Assembly: GCA_902573335.1 (NCBI GenBank)
Contig: CACGJI010000002.1
Span: 1 to 45,946 of the forward strand
Origin: an uncultured Synechococcaceae cyanobacterium
Lineage (GTDB): Bacteria; Cyanobacteriota; Cyanobacteriia; PCC-6307; Cyanobiaceae
DNA length: 45,946 nucleotides
Direction: 5' to 3'
Below the pieces are notes generated by a model, which saw only the letters and a list, made by a program, of their open reading frames with translations, was not told the origin of the DNA and did no database searches. Below, piece after piece: positions 36,395 to 45,870 of this stretch; the stretch's first letter is position 1; every line of letters begins with the position of its first letter. A program made the translations under genes and the position numbers.

Positions 36395-37815
36395 AGTGAT
36401 TTAAATAATCTTTGTTGTATGTTGTGATTGACAATAGGGCTTGAATAATTATTTTTTTCTAAATTAGATATCTCCCCATTTAATAATTCTGAATTTGACA
36501 CTTTAGATAATTCAGGAATCCAATATTTTATATATTCGCAAAAAGGATCAAATTTTTTTGCTTGGGTATATGGATTAAAAATTCTAAGTGGTTTTGGATC
36601 CATACCGCTACTGGCGCTCCACTGCCATCCCCCATTATTTGAAGCTAAGTCTCCATCAACCAACGTCTCCATAAATTTTTTCTCGCCCATTTGCCAACTG
36701 CATATAAGATCTTTTACCAGAAATGATGCGACTATCATCCTACATCTGTTATGCATCCAGCCAGTACTATTTAGTTGTCGCATTGCAGCATCAACTATAG
36801 GTACGCCGGTCTCTCCGTTGCTCCAATGTTGAAACAATTCATTATTGTTTTGCCATGGAAAGTGATCCCATTTTTTTCTATATGGACCTTTCTCTAGCTC
36901 TGGGAAATGGAATAAGCAATGTTGATAAAATTCACGCCAAACAAGTTCTTTTTGCCAAGTTTCAATTGATAGGTAATTTTCTTGATTTGCAAAATCTGAA
37001 TTTAAATTTAATGTTTCGTTCCAAACTTTTCTAATGCTGATGGTGCCGAATCTGAGAGATGCACTTAGAAATGATGTCCCATTATGGGAGGGAAAATCTC
37101 TTGCAGAATGATAAGAATATATTTTTTTTTCGTTAATGAATTTTTCTAATAATGTTTCTGCAACGCTCTCCCCAGGTCTACATGGACAAATATTCGAACC
37201 AGGAAATTTGATATTTTTGATAAATTTCTCTAGAACCGAATCAGATGAATTTATTGTCTTATTTTCTTTGAGTTTATTATCTATATCTTTAAACTGGAAA
37301 ACAATTTTTTCTAGGTCATATGAACCTAATAATTTCATTTTTGATTTAAGGTTTTTATAAAAAGGTCCATAAACTGAATAAGGATTGTTATTCCCTGAAA
37401 ATATTTTTAAAGGTTCTACTAATAAGTGATCCCAAGTTTCAATAACTTGAATATTTTGTTCTTTTAAATTTTTTTTTATTTGTAAATCACGATTAATCTC
37501 ATAAGGTTCAATTGATCTATTCCAAAAAACAAATTTAGCATCTATTTTCTTTGCTAATTGAGGAATTATTAATACCGGATCTCCCTCTTCCATAACTAAT
37601 CTACTACCCATTTTTTTCCAATTATTTCCTAATTCTTGAAGTGAATTTCCTAGAAACCAAGCTCTTGAAATAGCATTGAAATCGTGTGAGTAATTTTTAT
37701 CAAATATATAAGTTGAAGTAATAGCATTTGATAATGAAAATGCTTTGATTAAAGCCTGATTATCAAATATTCTTAAATCCTTTCTATGCCAAAAAAGTAT
37801 TCTAGGTTTACTCAT
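36379..37815 (-). CDS. phr: Deoxyribodipyrimidine photolyase (cryptochrome/photolyase family)
   Basis: Light-driven repair of UV pyrimidine dimers. A 478-residue protein with an N-terminal Rossmann antenna domain (ILFWHRKDLRIFDNQAL) and a C-terminal FAD domain: WQKELVWREFYQHCLF, GETGVPIVDAAMRQL, STGWMHNRCRMIVASFLVKDL and DGDLASNNGGWQWSASSG. This is the class I CPD photolyase pattern; a cryptochrome role is less likely. It follows the NUDIX gene with a four-base ATGA overlap, so it is translationally coupled. Confidence 0.95.
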   Translation of the reverse strand: MSKPRILFWHRKDLRIFDNQALIKAFSLSNAITSTYIFDKNYSHDFNAISRAWFLGNSLQELGNNWKKMGSRLVMEEGDPVLIIPQLAKKIDAKFVFWNRSIEPYEINRDLQIKKNLKEQNIQVIETWDHLLVEPLKIFSGNNNPYSVYGPFYKNLKSKMKLLGSYDLEKIVFQFKDIDNKLKENKTINSSDSVLEKFIKNIKFPGSNICPCRPGESVAETLLEKFINEKKIYSYHSARDFPSHNGTSFLSASLRFGTISIRKVWNETLNLNSDFANQENYLSIETWQKELVWREFYQHCLFHFPELEKGPYRKKWDHFPWQNNNELFQHWSNGETGVPIVDAAMRQLNSTGWMHNRCRMIVASFLVKDLICSWQMGEKKFMETLVDGDLASNNGGWQWSASSGMDPKPLRIFNPYTQAKKFDPFCEYIKYWIPELSKVSNSELLNGEISNLEKNNYSSPIVNHNIQQRLFKSLYAEI

Positions 37816-38375
37816 AATTTATCTAAAAATTGTTTAGCTCTAAACCAAGCCGTCACGGTTTTTGCGTCAAGAATTTCATCCCCACTAGAAATAAGATTAT
37901 CTAGTTCTTCAGGATCTAAAATTAATACTTCTATATCTTCATCTAAATCTCCTTTAACCTCGGAATTGAGTTTGTTTAAATCACGAGCTAAAAATAAATA
38001 AATTTCTTCATCTGCATAACCTGGAGCAGGGACAAGAGTTCCTAGTTCATCCCATTTGTTTGCACTGAATCCAGTCTCTTCTTGTATTTCTCTTTGAATT
38101 GAATTAATAGGTGTTTCACCTATTTCTAATGTACCTGCTGGAAATTCTAATAAATACCTTGAAACAGCAAATCTATATTGCCGAAGAATGATAACTTTAT
38201 TGTCTTTTGTAATAGGTACGGCTAATGCTGCCCCAGGATGCTTAATGTATCCATATTCACCTTCATGTCCATTTGGAAGCTCAATTCTATTTATTTCGAA
38301 ACTAAATTTTTTTGACTTTAACTCAGATATTTTTTCTTTAAAAATGGATCTTTTTATAAAGTTTTTGTTGCCCAT
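37812..38375 (-). CDS. NUDIX hydrolase (ADP-ribose pyrophosphatase-like)
   Basis: A 187-residue hydrolase with an exact Nudix box GTLEIGETPINSIQREIQEETGF (G-x5-E-x7-REUxEExGU). YLLEFPAGTLE before it and a Pro-rich APGYADEEIYLFLA about 16 residues after the box fit the ADP-ribose pyrophosphatase group. It lies between folK and phr on the minus strand; folK ends 51 bases upstream and phr overlaps its stop by four bases. The operon may link repair and nucleotide clean-up with folate-type cofactor supply, though that is inference. Confidence 0.93.
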   Translation of the reverse strand: MGNKNFIKRSIFKEKISELKSKKFSFEINRIELPNGHEGEYGYIKHPGAALAVPITKDNKVIILRQYRFAVSRYLLEFPAGTLEIGETPINSIQREIQEETGFSANKWDELGTLVPAPGYADEEIYLFLARDLNKLNSEVKGDLDEDIEVLILDPEELDNLISSGDEILDAKTVTAWFRAKQFLDKL

Positions 38376-38426
38376 GATTTTTAAATAAAAACAGCCTAAC
38401 AGTTATTTTTTGGTTTTGTAAATCAT

Positions 38427-39002
38427 TTATATAGACCATTTGGGGACATCAAACTTTGTGATTTTTTGGCTTCTACTTAAGATTTCAGATAGTGGTGTAA
38501 TAACGAAATTCCGATTCATGAATCTAGGGTGAGGTAATGTTAATTCCTCGTCAACCGTATGAAAATCTTCCCACCAAAGAATATCTAAATCGAGACATCT
38601 TGATAGCCATTTCTTACCCTTTGGCGTCTGTTCTCGTCCGAAAAATCTCTCTAACTTTTTTAGCTCTTTTAAAAGTAATTTCGCTTTTTTATTTGATGGT
38701 TTAGGAAAAGAATTACTTTTTATAAGTAAGAGAGTATTTAAGTAATTTGGCTGCTCATTTTCAACACCATGGGGTAATGTCTCATAAATTGAAGACCAAA
38801 AAAAGTTTGCATGAAATTTGCTGTTCTCTTCTTTTTTTTTGTTGAAACTATCTCCCCACTCATTTATTATTCCCTCTATTTTTGGTTTGCAAATTAATAG
38901 TGACTCAAGAGGGCTTCCGAATTTACTATCAATATTTGCTCCGAGGGATATACATAGTCCATTTTTGATATTAAGATTTGATAATTCCACTACAAAAAAC
39001 AA
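38427..39002 (-). CDS. folK: 6-hydroxymethyl-7,8-dihydropterin pyrophosphokinase (FolK)
   Basis: Transfers pyrophosphate from ATP to hydroxymethyl-dihydropterin in folate synthesis. A 191-residue protein; family blocks are [60 protein letters not shown] (conserved Arg and metal-binding DLD) and [16 protein letters not shown]. It has a short N-terminal extension ([14 protein letters not shown]) and an insertion near 35-60 relative to E. coli. Divergent from chlD across 36 to 84 bases depending on the chlD start. Confidence 0.95.
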   Translation of the reverse strand: MFFVVELSNLNIKNGLCISLGANIDSKFGSPLESLLICKPKIEGIINEWGDSFNKKKEENSKFHANFFWSSIYETLPHGVENEQPNYLNTLLLIKSNSFPKPSNKKAKLLLKELKKLERFFGREQTPKGKKWLSRCLDLDILWWEDFHTVDEELTLPHPRFMNRNFVITPLSEILSRSQKITKFDVPKWSI

Positions 39003-39038
39003 AGTTATTGGATAAATTCTATATCAGGCATTTTTAAA

Positions 39039-41222
39039 GTGATTTTGAACCCCGAGTTAAAAGAAAAAGGAGAAATAAAAGATTTAATGAACTCAAAGGA
39101 TTCTTTTAGAGCTTTTCCTTTGGCGGCAATTACGGGTCATAGCTTATTGAAATTATCTTTGCTTTTGGCAGCAGTTGATCCGAGTTTAGGAGGAGTGATT
39201 ATCGCTGGCGGAAGAGGTACTGGTAAGTCAGTATTAGCAAGGGGTTTGCATACTTTACTCCCTCCTTTAGAAGTATTAGATAATGAATCAATACTGGAAA
39301 CACTATCTAAGAGAAATAGTAATACTTCATTAAGACCTATTGGTAGGAACCTAGATCCAGATAAACCAGGGGAATGGGATATTAGTACTAATAAATTGTT
39401 AGAGGAGGCAATTGGAAGTGATTATTTGAATCAAATTGATGAAATTCCCAAAAAAGTAAAAGAGGCACCATTTATTCAAGTTCCCATTGGTATAACTGAA
39501 GATAGACTTGTTGGATCAATTGATGTCGCTGCCTCATTAAGTACGGGAGAACAAGTGTTTCAGCCTGGAATTTTAGCAGAAGCTCATAGAGGTGTTCTTT
39601 ATGTAGACGATATAAATTTATTGGATGATGGAATTGTAAATTTAATTCTTGAAGCTATAGGAAGAGAGCAAAATAATATTGAAAGAGATGGTTTGAGCCT
39701 CTCTCATCCTTGTAAGTCCCTTTTAATAGCAACTTATAATCCTGAAGAGGGTGCTTTGAGAGATCATGTTCTAGATCGTTTTGCAATTGTGCTTTCTGCA
39801 GATCAATCTATTGATAATTCTCAAAGGGTAGAAATTACAAAATCTGTTTTATCACACGCGGAAAATAATATTAAATTTTCAGAAAAATGGTCCGAAGAAT
39901 CTGAGAATTTATCTACTCAGTTAATTTTGGCAAGGCAATGGTTAAAGGATGTGAAGATAACAAAAGAGCAAATAACGTACTTAGTTAATGAAGCTCTAAG
40001 AGGTGGGGTGGAAGGGCATAGATCAGAATTATTTGCAGTAAAAGTAGCTAAGGCGAATGCAGCTCTTCGAGGCGATGAGAATGTAAATTCTGAGGATCTG
40101 AAAGTCGCAGTGAGATTAGTTATTCTTCCACGAGCAATGCAAATACCACCGGAAGATGATGATATTCAACCCCCACCTCCAGAGGATCAGAGCCCGCCAC
40201 CCCCACCTCAATCAAACAATGATGAATCTGAACCTGAGGCTAATGATAATGATGATAATCAAGAGCAAGAACAAGAACAAGAAGAGGATAATTATGATGG
40301 AGAAGATGAATCTACTCCTGAAATACCTGAAGAATTTATATTAGATCCCGAGGCATGTATGGTTGATCCTGATTTATTACTTTTTTCATCAGCTAAAGCA
40401 AAAGCTGGAAATAGTGGAAGTAGATCAGTGATATTTAGTGATAGTAGAGGAAGATATGTTAAACCTATAATTCCAAGAGGTAAATTAAAAAGAATTGCGG
40501 TAGATGCAACTCTGCGAGCTGCAGCTCCTTATCAAAAATCAAGGAGGTTGAGGAATCCTAATAAATCAATAGTTATTGAAGAAAACGATTTTAGGGCAAA
40601 GCTTCTTCAAAAAAAGGCGGGTGCTTTAGTTATTTTTTTGGTGGATGCGAGTGGCTCTATGGCTCTAAATAGAATGCAAAGTGCAAAAGGCGCAGTAATA
40701 AGACTTTTGACAGAGGCATATGAGAATAGAGATGAAGTAGCTCTTATTCCCTTTAGAGGTAACCAAGCCGAAGTCCTTTTACCTCCTACAAGATCAATAA
40801 CTGCAGCTAAAAGAAGACTAGAAACTATGCCTTGTGGTGGTGGATCACCTTTAGCTCATGGGCTGACACAATCTGCGAAAGTAGCAAAAAATGCTCTCTC
40901 AACTGGTGATATAGGCCAAGTTATTGTTGTGGGGATCACTGATGGCCGAGGAAATGTACCATTAGGATTATCTCTAGGACAAAATGAGGTAGAGGGAAAA
41001 GATAATGAAAATGTTAATTTAAAACAGGAGGTTCTAGATATCGCTGCAAAATATCCCATGCTTGGGATAAAACTCTTAGTAATTGATACAGAAAGAAAAT
41101 TTATAGCAAGTGGATTTGGTAAAGAATTAGCAGAGGCTGCTCAAGGGAAATACGTCCAATTGCCAAAAGCTACAGATAAAGCAATCGCAGCTATGGCTTT
41201 AAATGCTATCAATGAATTCTAA
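39039..41222 (+). CDS. chlD: Magnesium chelatase subunit D (ChlD)
   Basis: ATP-dependent insertion of magnesium into protoporphyrin IX, committing it to chlorophyll, with ChlI and ChlH. A 727-residue protein: AAA+ domain (GGRGTGKS Walker [14 protein letters not shown]), a Pro-rich then acidic linker (about 375-430, [13 protein letters not shown] followed by a Glu/Asp/Asn run), and a C-terminal von Willebrand A domain with the MIDAS motif VDASGSMAL. The GTG start at 39039 adds 16 residues ahead of ATG 39087 ([19 protein letters not shown]), which is more typical. Converges with the MlaD-like gene after seven bases. Confidence 0.97.
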   Translation: MILNPELKEKGEIKDLMNSKDSFRAFPLAAITGHSLLKLSLLLAAVDPSLGGVIIAGGRGTGKSVLARGLHTLLPPLEVLDNESILETLSKRNSNTSLRPIGRNLDPDKPGEWDISTNKLLEEAIGSDYLNQIDEIPKKVKEAPFIQVPIGITEDRLVGSIDVAASLSTGEQVFQPGILAEAHRGVLYVDDINLLDDGIVNLILEAIGREQNNIERDGLSLSHPCKSLLIATYNPEEGALRDHVLDRFAIVLSADQSIDNSQRVEITKSVLSHAENNIKFSEKWSEESENLSTQLILARQWLKDVKITKEQITYLVNEALRGGVEGHRSELFAVKVAKANAALRGDENVNSEDLKVAVRLVILPRAMQIPPEDDDIQPPPPEDQSPPPPPQSNNDESEPEANDNDDNQEQEQEQEEDNYDGEDESTPEIPEEFILDPEACMVDPDLLLFSSAKAKAGNSGSRSVIFSDSRGRYVKPIIPRGKLKRIAVDATLRAAAPYQKSRRLRNPNKSIVIEENDFRAKLLQKKAGALVIFLVDASGSMALNRMQSAKGAVIRLLTEAYENRDEVALIPFRGNQAEVLLPPTRSITAAKRRLETMPCGGGSPLAHGLTQSAKVAKNALSTGDIGQVIVVGITDGRGNVPLGLSLGQNEVEGKDNENVNLKQEVLDIAAKYPMLGIKLLVIDTERKFIASGFGKELAEAAQGKYVQLPKATDKAIAAMALNAINEF

Positions 41223-41229
41223 ATATTTC

Positions 41230-42075
41230 TTATGGATAAATTTCGTTAAGGAATTTTGAGAGTCCAATCGTTAAATCTCTTATAGATTTAGTTAATTCTT
41301 TATCTTGTGTCAATTTTTCAAAATCATCGCTCATATCATCTATTTTGGTTGAGATAGACCTAGCAGCATTGATTGTCAATTTAATGTCATTAAGGGTTTC
41401 TTTATCATCAATAGTAGACAAAATGTTATTTAAATGATTAGCAGCAATTGTAATTTCTTTTATTAGAGGTTCAACTCTTTCTAGTTCTTGCTTCGATAAA
41501 TAAATTAATTCATCAAGATTTTCTTGTGTTCTGTCAAATTGGTCAATAGAGTTAACGACGTTTTCAATTAAGTTTTCTTGATTTGTGTCTTTTAAAAGTT
41601 GACTTATTTTATTAGTTATATTTGAAAGGCTTGATAGTTGTTTACCTGTGATAGTATCTCCCTGACAAATAATTAATTTGGTATCGCATTTTTCGGATAT
41701 AGGTTTTTCAATGTTTTTAGGAATTGTTTTATCACTAGTTTCTAAAGCAACTTGTACATCTCCTCCAAGGAAAGAATTTGTAACTACTCTTGCAAATGCT
41801 GGCCTTGGAAGAATAATTTCAGGATTATTTAAAACTATTTTTGCTTTAATTGATTCGTTCGTGAACAAGATATCTTCTATCGATCCAACTAAGATTCCTC
41901 TGTAAGAAACTGGAGATTTTTTTGATAAACCGCTTGCGTTATTGAATTCAGCAAAGAGGTACCAATTTTTTGAAGATAATCTCACTCCTCTTATCCAAAA
42001 AGAAAAAAATGTGAATATTAAAATTCCTCCTAATAAGGAAAAACCAACTATTGAATCTCGTAAGCTTCTACGCAT
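41230..42075 (-). CDS. MCE/MlaD-domain lipid-transport protein
   Basis: A 281-residue protein with an N-terminal membrane anchor (about 10-30, GFSLLGGILIFTFFSFWI), an MCE domain (about 35-115, FAEFNNASGLSKKSPVSYRG...GSIEDI), and a helical tail of about 150 residues likely to form coiled coil. It matches the periplasmic substrate-binding subunit of Mla/TGD-type phospholipid importers between outer and inner membranes. It follows the ATPase gene by five bases on the same strand. No MlaE permease is in the window. Confidence 0.88.
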   Translation of the reverse strand: MRRSLRDSIVGFSLLGGILIFTFFSFWIRGVRLSSKNWYLFAEFNNASGLSKKSPVSYRGILVGSIEDILFTNESIKAKIVLNNPEIILPRPAFARVVTNSFLGGDVQVALETSDKTIPKNIEKPISEKCDTKLIICQGDTITGKQLSSLSNITNKISQLLKDTNQENLIENVVNSIDQFDRTQENLDELIYLSKQELERVEPLIKEITIAANHLNNILSTIDDKETLNDIKLTINAARSISTKIDDMSDDFEKLTQDKELTKSIRDLTIGLSKFLNEIYP

Positions 42076-42080
42076 AATTT

Positions 42081-42866
42081 CTAAATGTCTTTGGGTTGCA
42101 TTGGACCATCAAGTTTTCCATTCCTAAATTGAAATACATAGGGATCTTTACTCTTTTTAAATTCATCAATTGAGCCTGCCCATCTGAATTTGCCTCCATA
42201 AAGCATTAAAACTTTATCTGAAGTTCTTTCTATAGTACTAAGAACATGGCTAACCACAATAGATGATCCGCTAGCTTTATGATTTGTCTTATTAATTAAA
42301 TCTTCAATTCTTGATGAGGCAATGGGATCAAGGCCGGCAGTTGGTTCATCAAAAAGTAATAAAGGTTTAGACTTTGCATTAAGAGTTTGATCAGTAATTA
42401 ATGCCCTCGCAAAACTTACTCTTTTTTGCATGCCTCCACTTAATTCATTTGGAAGTTTATTTTCAACATTAAATAATCCTACCTCAGCTAAACATTCACG
42501 TACTATTTCATGAATTGACTTTTTCGATAGGTTTTTATTTCTCTTGAGGAGAAACCCTACATTTTCTTCAATTGTTAGAGATCCTAATAAAGCCGGGTTT
42601 TGAAAAACTAGTCTTACATCAGGAGGATTATTTTGATCTAACCTCAAATATGTTTGCTTCTCGCCAAATATTTTTAATTCTCCTTTGGTAGGTAAAATTA
42701 GTCCTGCTAATATTTTTAATATGGTTGATTTTCCAGAACCTGAGGGGCCTACAATAGCTAATTTCTCTCCATCATTAAGTTCAAAATTTATTTGATTAAG
42801 CACATTAACTTCACCCCAGCTTATTGAGAGGTTTTTTGTTTCAACTGCATGATTTGATTTTTTCAA
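42081..42866 (-). CDS. ABC transporter ATPase, MlaF/TGD3-like
   Basis: A 261-residue ATP-binding subunit with Walker A GPSGSGKST, Q-loop RLVFQNPALLGSLTIEENV, signature LSGGMQKRVSFARAL, Walker B PLLLFDEPTAGLDP and switch His in VVSHVLST. The LSGGM and ENVGF(L) patterns are those of the MlaF (lipid importer) group. It pairs with the downstream MCE protein, five bases apart. Divergent from yvcK over 131 AT-rich bases, which must hold both promoters. Confidence 0.93.
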   Translation of the reverse strand: MKKSNHAVETKNLSISWGEVNVLNQINFELNDGEKLAIVGPSGSGKSTILKILAGLILPTKGELKIFGEKQTYLRLDQNNPPDVRLVFQNPALLGSLTIEENVGFLLKRNKNLSKKSIHEIVRECLAEVGLFNVENKLPNELSGGMQKRVSFARALITDQTLNAKSKPLLLFDEPTAGLDPIASSRIEDLINKTNHKASGSSIVVSHVLSTIERTSDKVLMLYGGKFRWAGSIDEFKKSKDPYVFQFRNGKLDGPMQPKDI

Positions 42867-42997
42867 AACTTATATAAAAGACATCTATATATTTAATTTT
42901 GCCTATTTTTAGAAATAAAAAAAGGATGTATGAATTTGATTTATAATGTTTTTATATAGTCTTTAAATTTGAGAAAAATAATTTAAGAGGTTTTTGA

Positions 42998-44383
42998 ATG
43001 AATAAGCGTAAAAAGAGAGTAAGAAGGTACTATAAAAACTTTAAAAAGACAAATTTTGTCTTGTTAAACAAAATCTTAAGAATTTTGAGTTGGCTTTTGC
43101 CAGGATTGGTAATAAAAAGATGGATGCTTACATCTGCGATAGGATTTTTGACTACATTATTAGGCTTGGTTATTTGGACAAATTTAAGACCGCTCTATTG
43201 GCTTATTGAAATCTTTTTTGGGGTAATGACAGGTTTAACAAGTATTTTGCCTGTTTCATTAATGGGACCATTGATTTTTGTTATTGGACTATTATTAATC
43301 GGGATTGGACAAAATAGAAGTATTAATTCAATTCAAAAAGCGCTTGTTCCAGAAAAAAATACATTTTTAGTTGATGCATTAAGAGTTAAAAGTAAATTAA
43401 ACAGAGGTCCAAATATTGTTGCAATTGGCGGTGGTACAGGTTTATCTACTTTACTGAAAGGCTTAAAAAATTACAGTAGTAATATTACAGCAATCGTAAC
43501 TGTATCCGATGATGGTGGAAGTAGTGGAATTCTCAGAAAACAATTAGGTGTGCAACCTCCAGGAGATATTAGAAATTGTTTGGCAGCTTTATCAAACGAG
43601 GAACCTACTTTAACTAGACTGTTTCAGTACAGATTTTCAGGGGGAAGTGGACTAGAAGGTCATAGTTTTGGAAATCTATTCTTGTCAGCTTTAACAACAA
43701 TTACAGGCAGTTTAGAAAAAGCAGTTCAAGCCTCTAGTAAGGTTTTGGCGGTACAAGGTCAAGTTTTACCTGCGACAAATATTGATGTTATGTTATGGGC
43801 TGAATTAGAAGATGGTGAAAAAATTTTTGGTGAAAGCAAGATCAGTAAATCTAAAAAATTAATTTCGAGGATTGGTTACCTACCAGAAAATCCTTCAGCT
43901 CTTCCGAGTGCTCTTGAATCTATAAAAGAAGCTGATTTAATTGTTCTTGGTCCAGGTAGTTTATACACCTCTTTATTGCCTAATCTTTTAGTGCCAGAGA
44001 TTGTGGATGCCTTATTGCAAAGTAATGCTCCTAAAATTTATATAAGTAATTTGATGACTCAGCCTGGAGAAACAGATGGACTTGATGTCTATCAACATAT
44101 CAAAGCAATAGAAAAACAACTATCAAATTTTGGAGTCAATGCTCGAATTTTTAACTCAATCTTATCTCAGATTCAATTTGAAAAGTCTCCATTAGTAGAC
44201 TATTACGAAAGTAGAGGAGCAGAGCCTGTCAAATGCAATAAAGAAAAATTATTATCTGAGGGGTATTATGTTTTGCAAGCACCATTATATTCAAAAAAAA
44301 TAACTCCAACTCTTAGACATGATCCAAGGAGACTAGCAAGAGCAGTTATGTTTATTTACCGCAAATTAAAAAAATTAAACTAG
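42998..44383 (+). CDS. YvcK/CofD-like gluconeogenesis factor with N-terminal membrane segments
   Basis: A 461-residue protein. The N-terminal 120 residues are basic and then hydrophobic, with two or three membrane segments ([29 protein letters not shown]). The soluble part opens [21 protein letters not shown] with [13 protein letters not shown] and PPGDIRNCL, the YvcK signature of the CofD superfamily, which binds UDP-sugars and affects cell shape and central carbon flow in other bacteria. The added membrane region is typical of cyanobacterial members as I recall. AAGAGG six to ten bases before the ATG supports this start. The stop shares palindrome CTAG with ndhJ. Confidence 0.9.
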   Translation: MNKRKKRVRRYYKNFKKTNFVLLNKILRILSWLLPGLVIKRWMLTSAIGFLTTLLGLVIWTNLRPLYWLIEIFFGVMTGLTSILPVSLMGPLIFVIGLLLIGIGQNRSINSIQKALVPEKNTFLVDALRVKSKLNRGPNIVAIGGGTGLSTLLKGLKNYSSNITAIVTVSDDGGSSGILRKQLGVQPPGDIRNCLAALSNEEPTLTRLFQYRFSGGSGLEGHSFGNLFLSALTTITGSLEKAVQASSKVLAVQGQVLPATNIDVMLWAELEDGEKIFGESKISKSKKLISRIGYLPENPSALPSALESIKEADLIVLGPGSLYTSLLPNLLVPEIVDALLQSNAPKIYISNLMTQPGETDGLDVYQHIKAIEKQLSNFGVNARIFNSILSQIQFEKSPLVDYYESRGAEPVKCNKEKLLSEGYYVLQAPLYSKKITPTLRHDPRRLARAVMFIYRKLKKLN

Positions 44384-44910
44384 TAAGCATCTTGAAGTTC
44401 ATAGAAATCTGGCTGAATATAGTCTTTTCGCAATGGCCAACCTCTCCAATCTTCAGGCATTAATAATCTTTTGGGATTGGGATGATCAATAAAATTTATT
44501 CCATACATATCAAAAGTTTCTCTTTCTTGCCAATCACTTCCTTTGAAGATTTTATATAAGCTAGGGATTGATAAATCAGAATCTCTTTTTAAGAAAACTT
44601 TTAATCTAACTTCTTTAATTTTTTCGATTCTTTGTAAATCATCAACAGTTATAAAATGGTAGAAACTAACAAGATTTTTGCCTGGTCCCTCATCATATCC
44701 TCCTTGACATTGGAGATAGTTGAAACCGTAATTTCTCAAGGCAGATACTGCTTCATATAATTTGTTAGGTTCCACAGAAATGTTTTCAATTCCTATGTGA
44801 TCATCAGGTAAAGATTTATTTGAAATGCCATCTTTAGACAAAGATTGGCTTATAAAGCCTTCTTTTTCTATTGAAGTATCTGAGGATTCAGCTAAACAGT
44901 CTTTTTCCAT
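44380..44910 (-). CDS. ndhJ: NAD(P)H-quinone oxidoreductase subunit J (NdhJ)
   Basis: A 176-residue hydrophilic subunit of the NDH-1 complex (NuoC-like), in the stromal/cytoplasmic arm used for cyclic electron flow and respiration. The family end block [39 protein letters not shown] is complete. The first 40 residues are polar and variable. It is the last gene of ndhC-ndhK-ndhJ and overlaps ndhK by one base, giving translational coupling. Confidence 0.97.
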   Translation of the reverse strand: MEKDCLAESSDTSIEKEGFISQSLSKDGISNKSLPDDHIGIENISVEPNKLYEAVSALRNYGFNYLQCQGGYDEGPGKNLVSFYHFITVDDLQRIEKIKEVRLKVFLKRDSDLSIPSLYKIFKGSDWQERETFDMYGINFIDHPNPKRLLMPEDWRGWPLRKDYIQPDFYELQDAY

Positions 44911-45644
44911 TAATCTTCTAAAGTATCAATAATTTCAGCTTTTTCTGTGTTTTCAGGTAATTCAGTTATTTTTTCTTTTTTTGAGGGAGTGATTGAGTTA
45001 TCTGAAGTTTTGTTTAGATATTCACCTGTATTTTCTGAGAAAACAAGTTTCATTTCGTGATCGGTTGTTATGTATCTGTGAGTTTGCTCTGTTTTTGTGC
45101 GCTCTAAAACTGATTCATTACCAACTTTTTTTCTTAATTTAATTACAGCATCAAAAATTGCTTCTGGTCTTGGTGGGCATCCTGGAAGATATAAATCAAC
45201 TGGTATTAATTTATCAACGCCTCTTACAGCAGTTGTAGAATCTGCGCTAAACATTCCTCCTGTGATTGTGCAAGCACCCATAGCAATCACATATTTTGGT
45301 TCAGGCATTTGTTCATAAAGTCTTACTAGGGCTGGAGCCATCTTCATCGTTACAGTTCCCGCCACTATTAGCAGATCTGCTTGCCTTGGCGAGCTTCTAG
45401 GTACTAATCCAAATCTATCAAAATCAAATCTAGATCCTATTAAAGCAGCAAATTCTATAAAACAACAAGCTGTGCCATACAAAAGAGGCCATAGACTGCT
45501 TAGCCTAGCCCAATTATGAAGATCGTCTAAACTTGTCAATATGATATTTTCGCTTAAATCCGTAGTAACTTGGGGCTCGCCAAGAGGATTGCAAGTTCCT
45601 TCTCGGATTTCTCTTATTGCTTTTGGGGATAATTGTGGATTCAA
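44910..45644 (-). CDS. ndhK: NAD(P)H-quinone oxidoreductase subunit K (NdhK)
   Basis: NuoB-like subunit that carries the terminal Fe-S cluster N2. A 244-residue protein with cluster ligands at Cys60-Cys61 ([10 protein letters not shown]), Cys125 ([10 protein letters not shown]) and Cys156 ([12 protein letters not shown]). The central domain is highly conserved; a tail of about 60 acidic, variable residues follows. It begins four bases after ndhC and overlaps ndhJ by one base. All three ndh genes lie on the minus strand in the normal order. Confidence 0.98.
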   Translation of the reverse strand: MNPQLSPKAIREIREGTCNPLGEPQVTTDLSENIILTSLDDLHNWARLSSLWPLLYGTACCFIEFAALIGSRFDFDRFGLVPRSSPRQADLLIVAGTVTMKMAPALVRLYEQMPEPKYVIAMGACTITGGMFSADSTTAVRGVDKLIPVDLYLPGCPPRPEAIFDAVIKLRKKVGNESVLERTKTEQTHRYITTDHEMKLVFSENTGEYLNKTSDNSITPSKKEKITELPENTEKAEIIDTLED

Positions 45645-45648
45645 CTTT

Positions 45649-45870
45649 TTAGCTCCATTCTAAAGCACCTTTTCTCCATGCGTATGCCAGGGCAATCACA
45701 AGTATTGCAATGAAAATTAAAGCCTCAATAAAAGCTAATAAGCCTAATCTATTGAAGGCAACAGCCCAAGGATAAAGGAATACCGTCTCAACATCAAATA
45801 TAACGAAAACCAAGGCAAACATGTAATAACGAATATTAAATTGAATCCATGCTCCTCCTATAGGCTCCAA
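45649..45870 (-). CDS. ndhC: NAD(P)H-quinone oxidoreductase subunit 3 (NdhC), N-terminal part missing at a join
   Basis: Small membrane subunit of NDH-1. About 74 residues from [21 protein letters not shown] to GALEWS are a perfect NdhC C-terminal part, with two helices. The normal N-terminal 44 or so residues (first helix and the YESGM lead-in) are absent. The ORF-track start MDLEP arises from bases at the join and is preceded by TAG in frame, so it is not a real start. Upstream sequence on the same strand is rubredoxin. The operon ndhCKJ continues normally downstream. Confidence 0.93.
   Translation of the reverse strand: MEPIGGAWIQFNIRYYMFALVFVIFDVETVFLYPWAVAFNRLGLLAFIEALIFIAILVIALAYAWRKGALEWS

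Noticed and set aside
40156-40344. 62-aa Met/Lys-rich ORF inside chlD
   Set aside because: Out-of-frame shadow of the Pro-rich and acidic linker of ChlD, caused by its repetitive codons.
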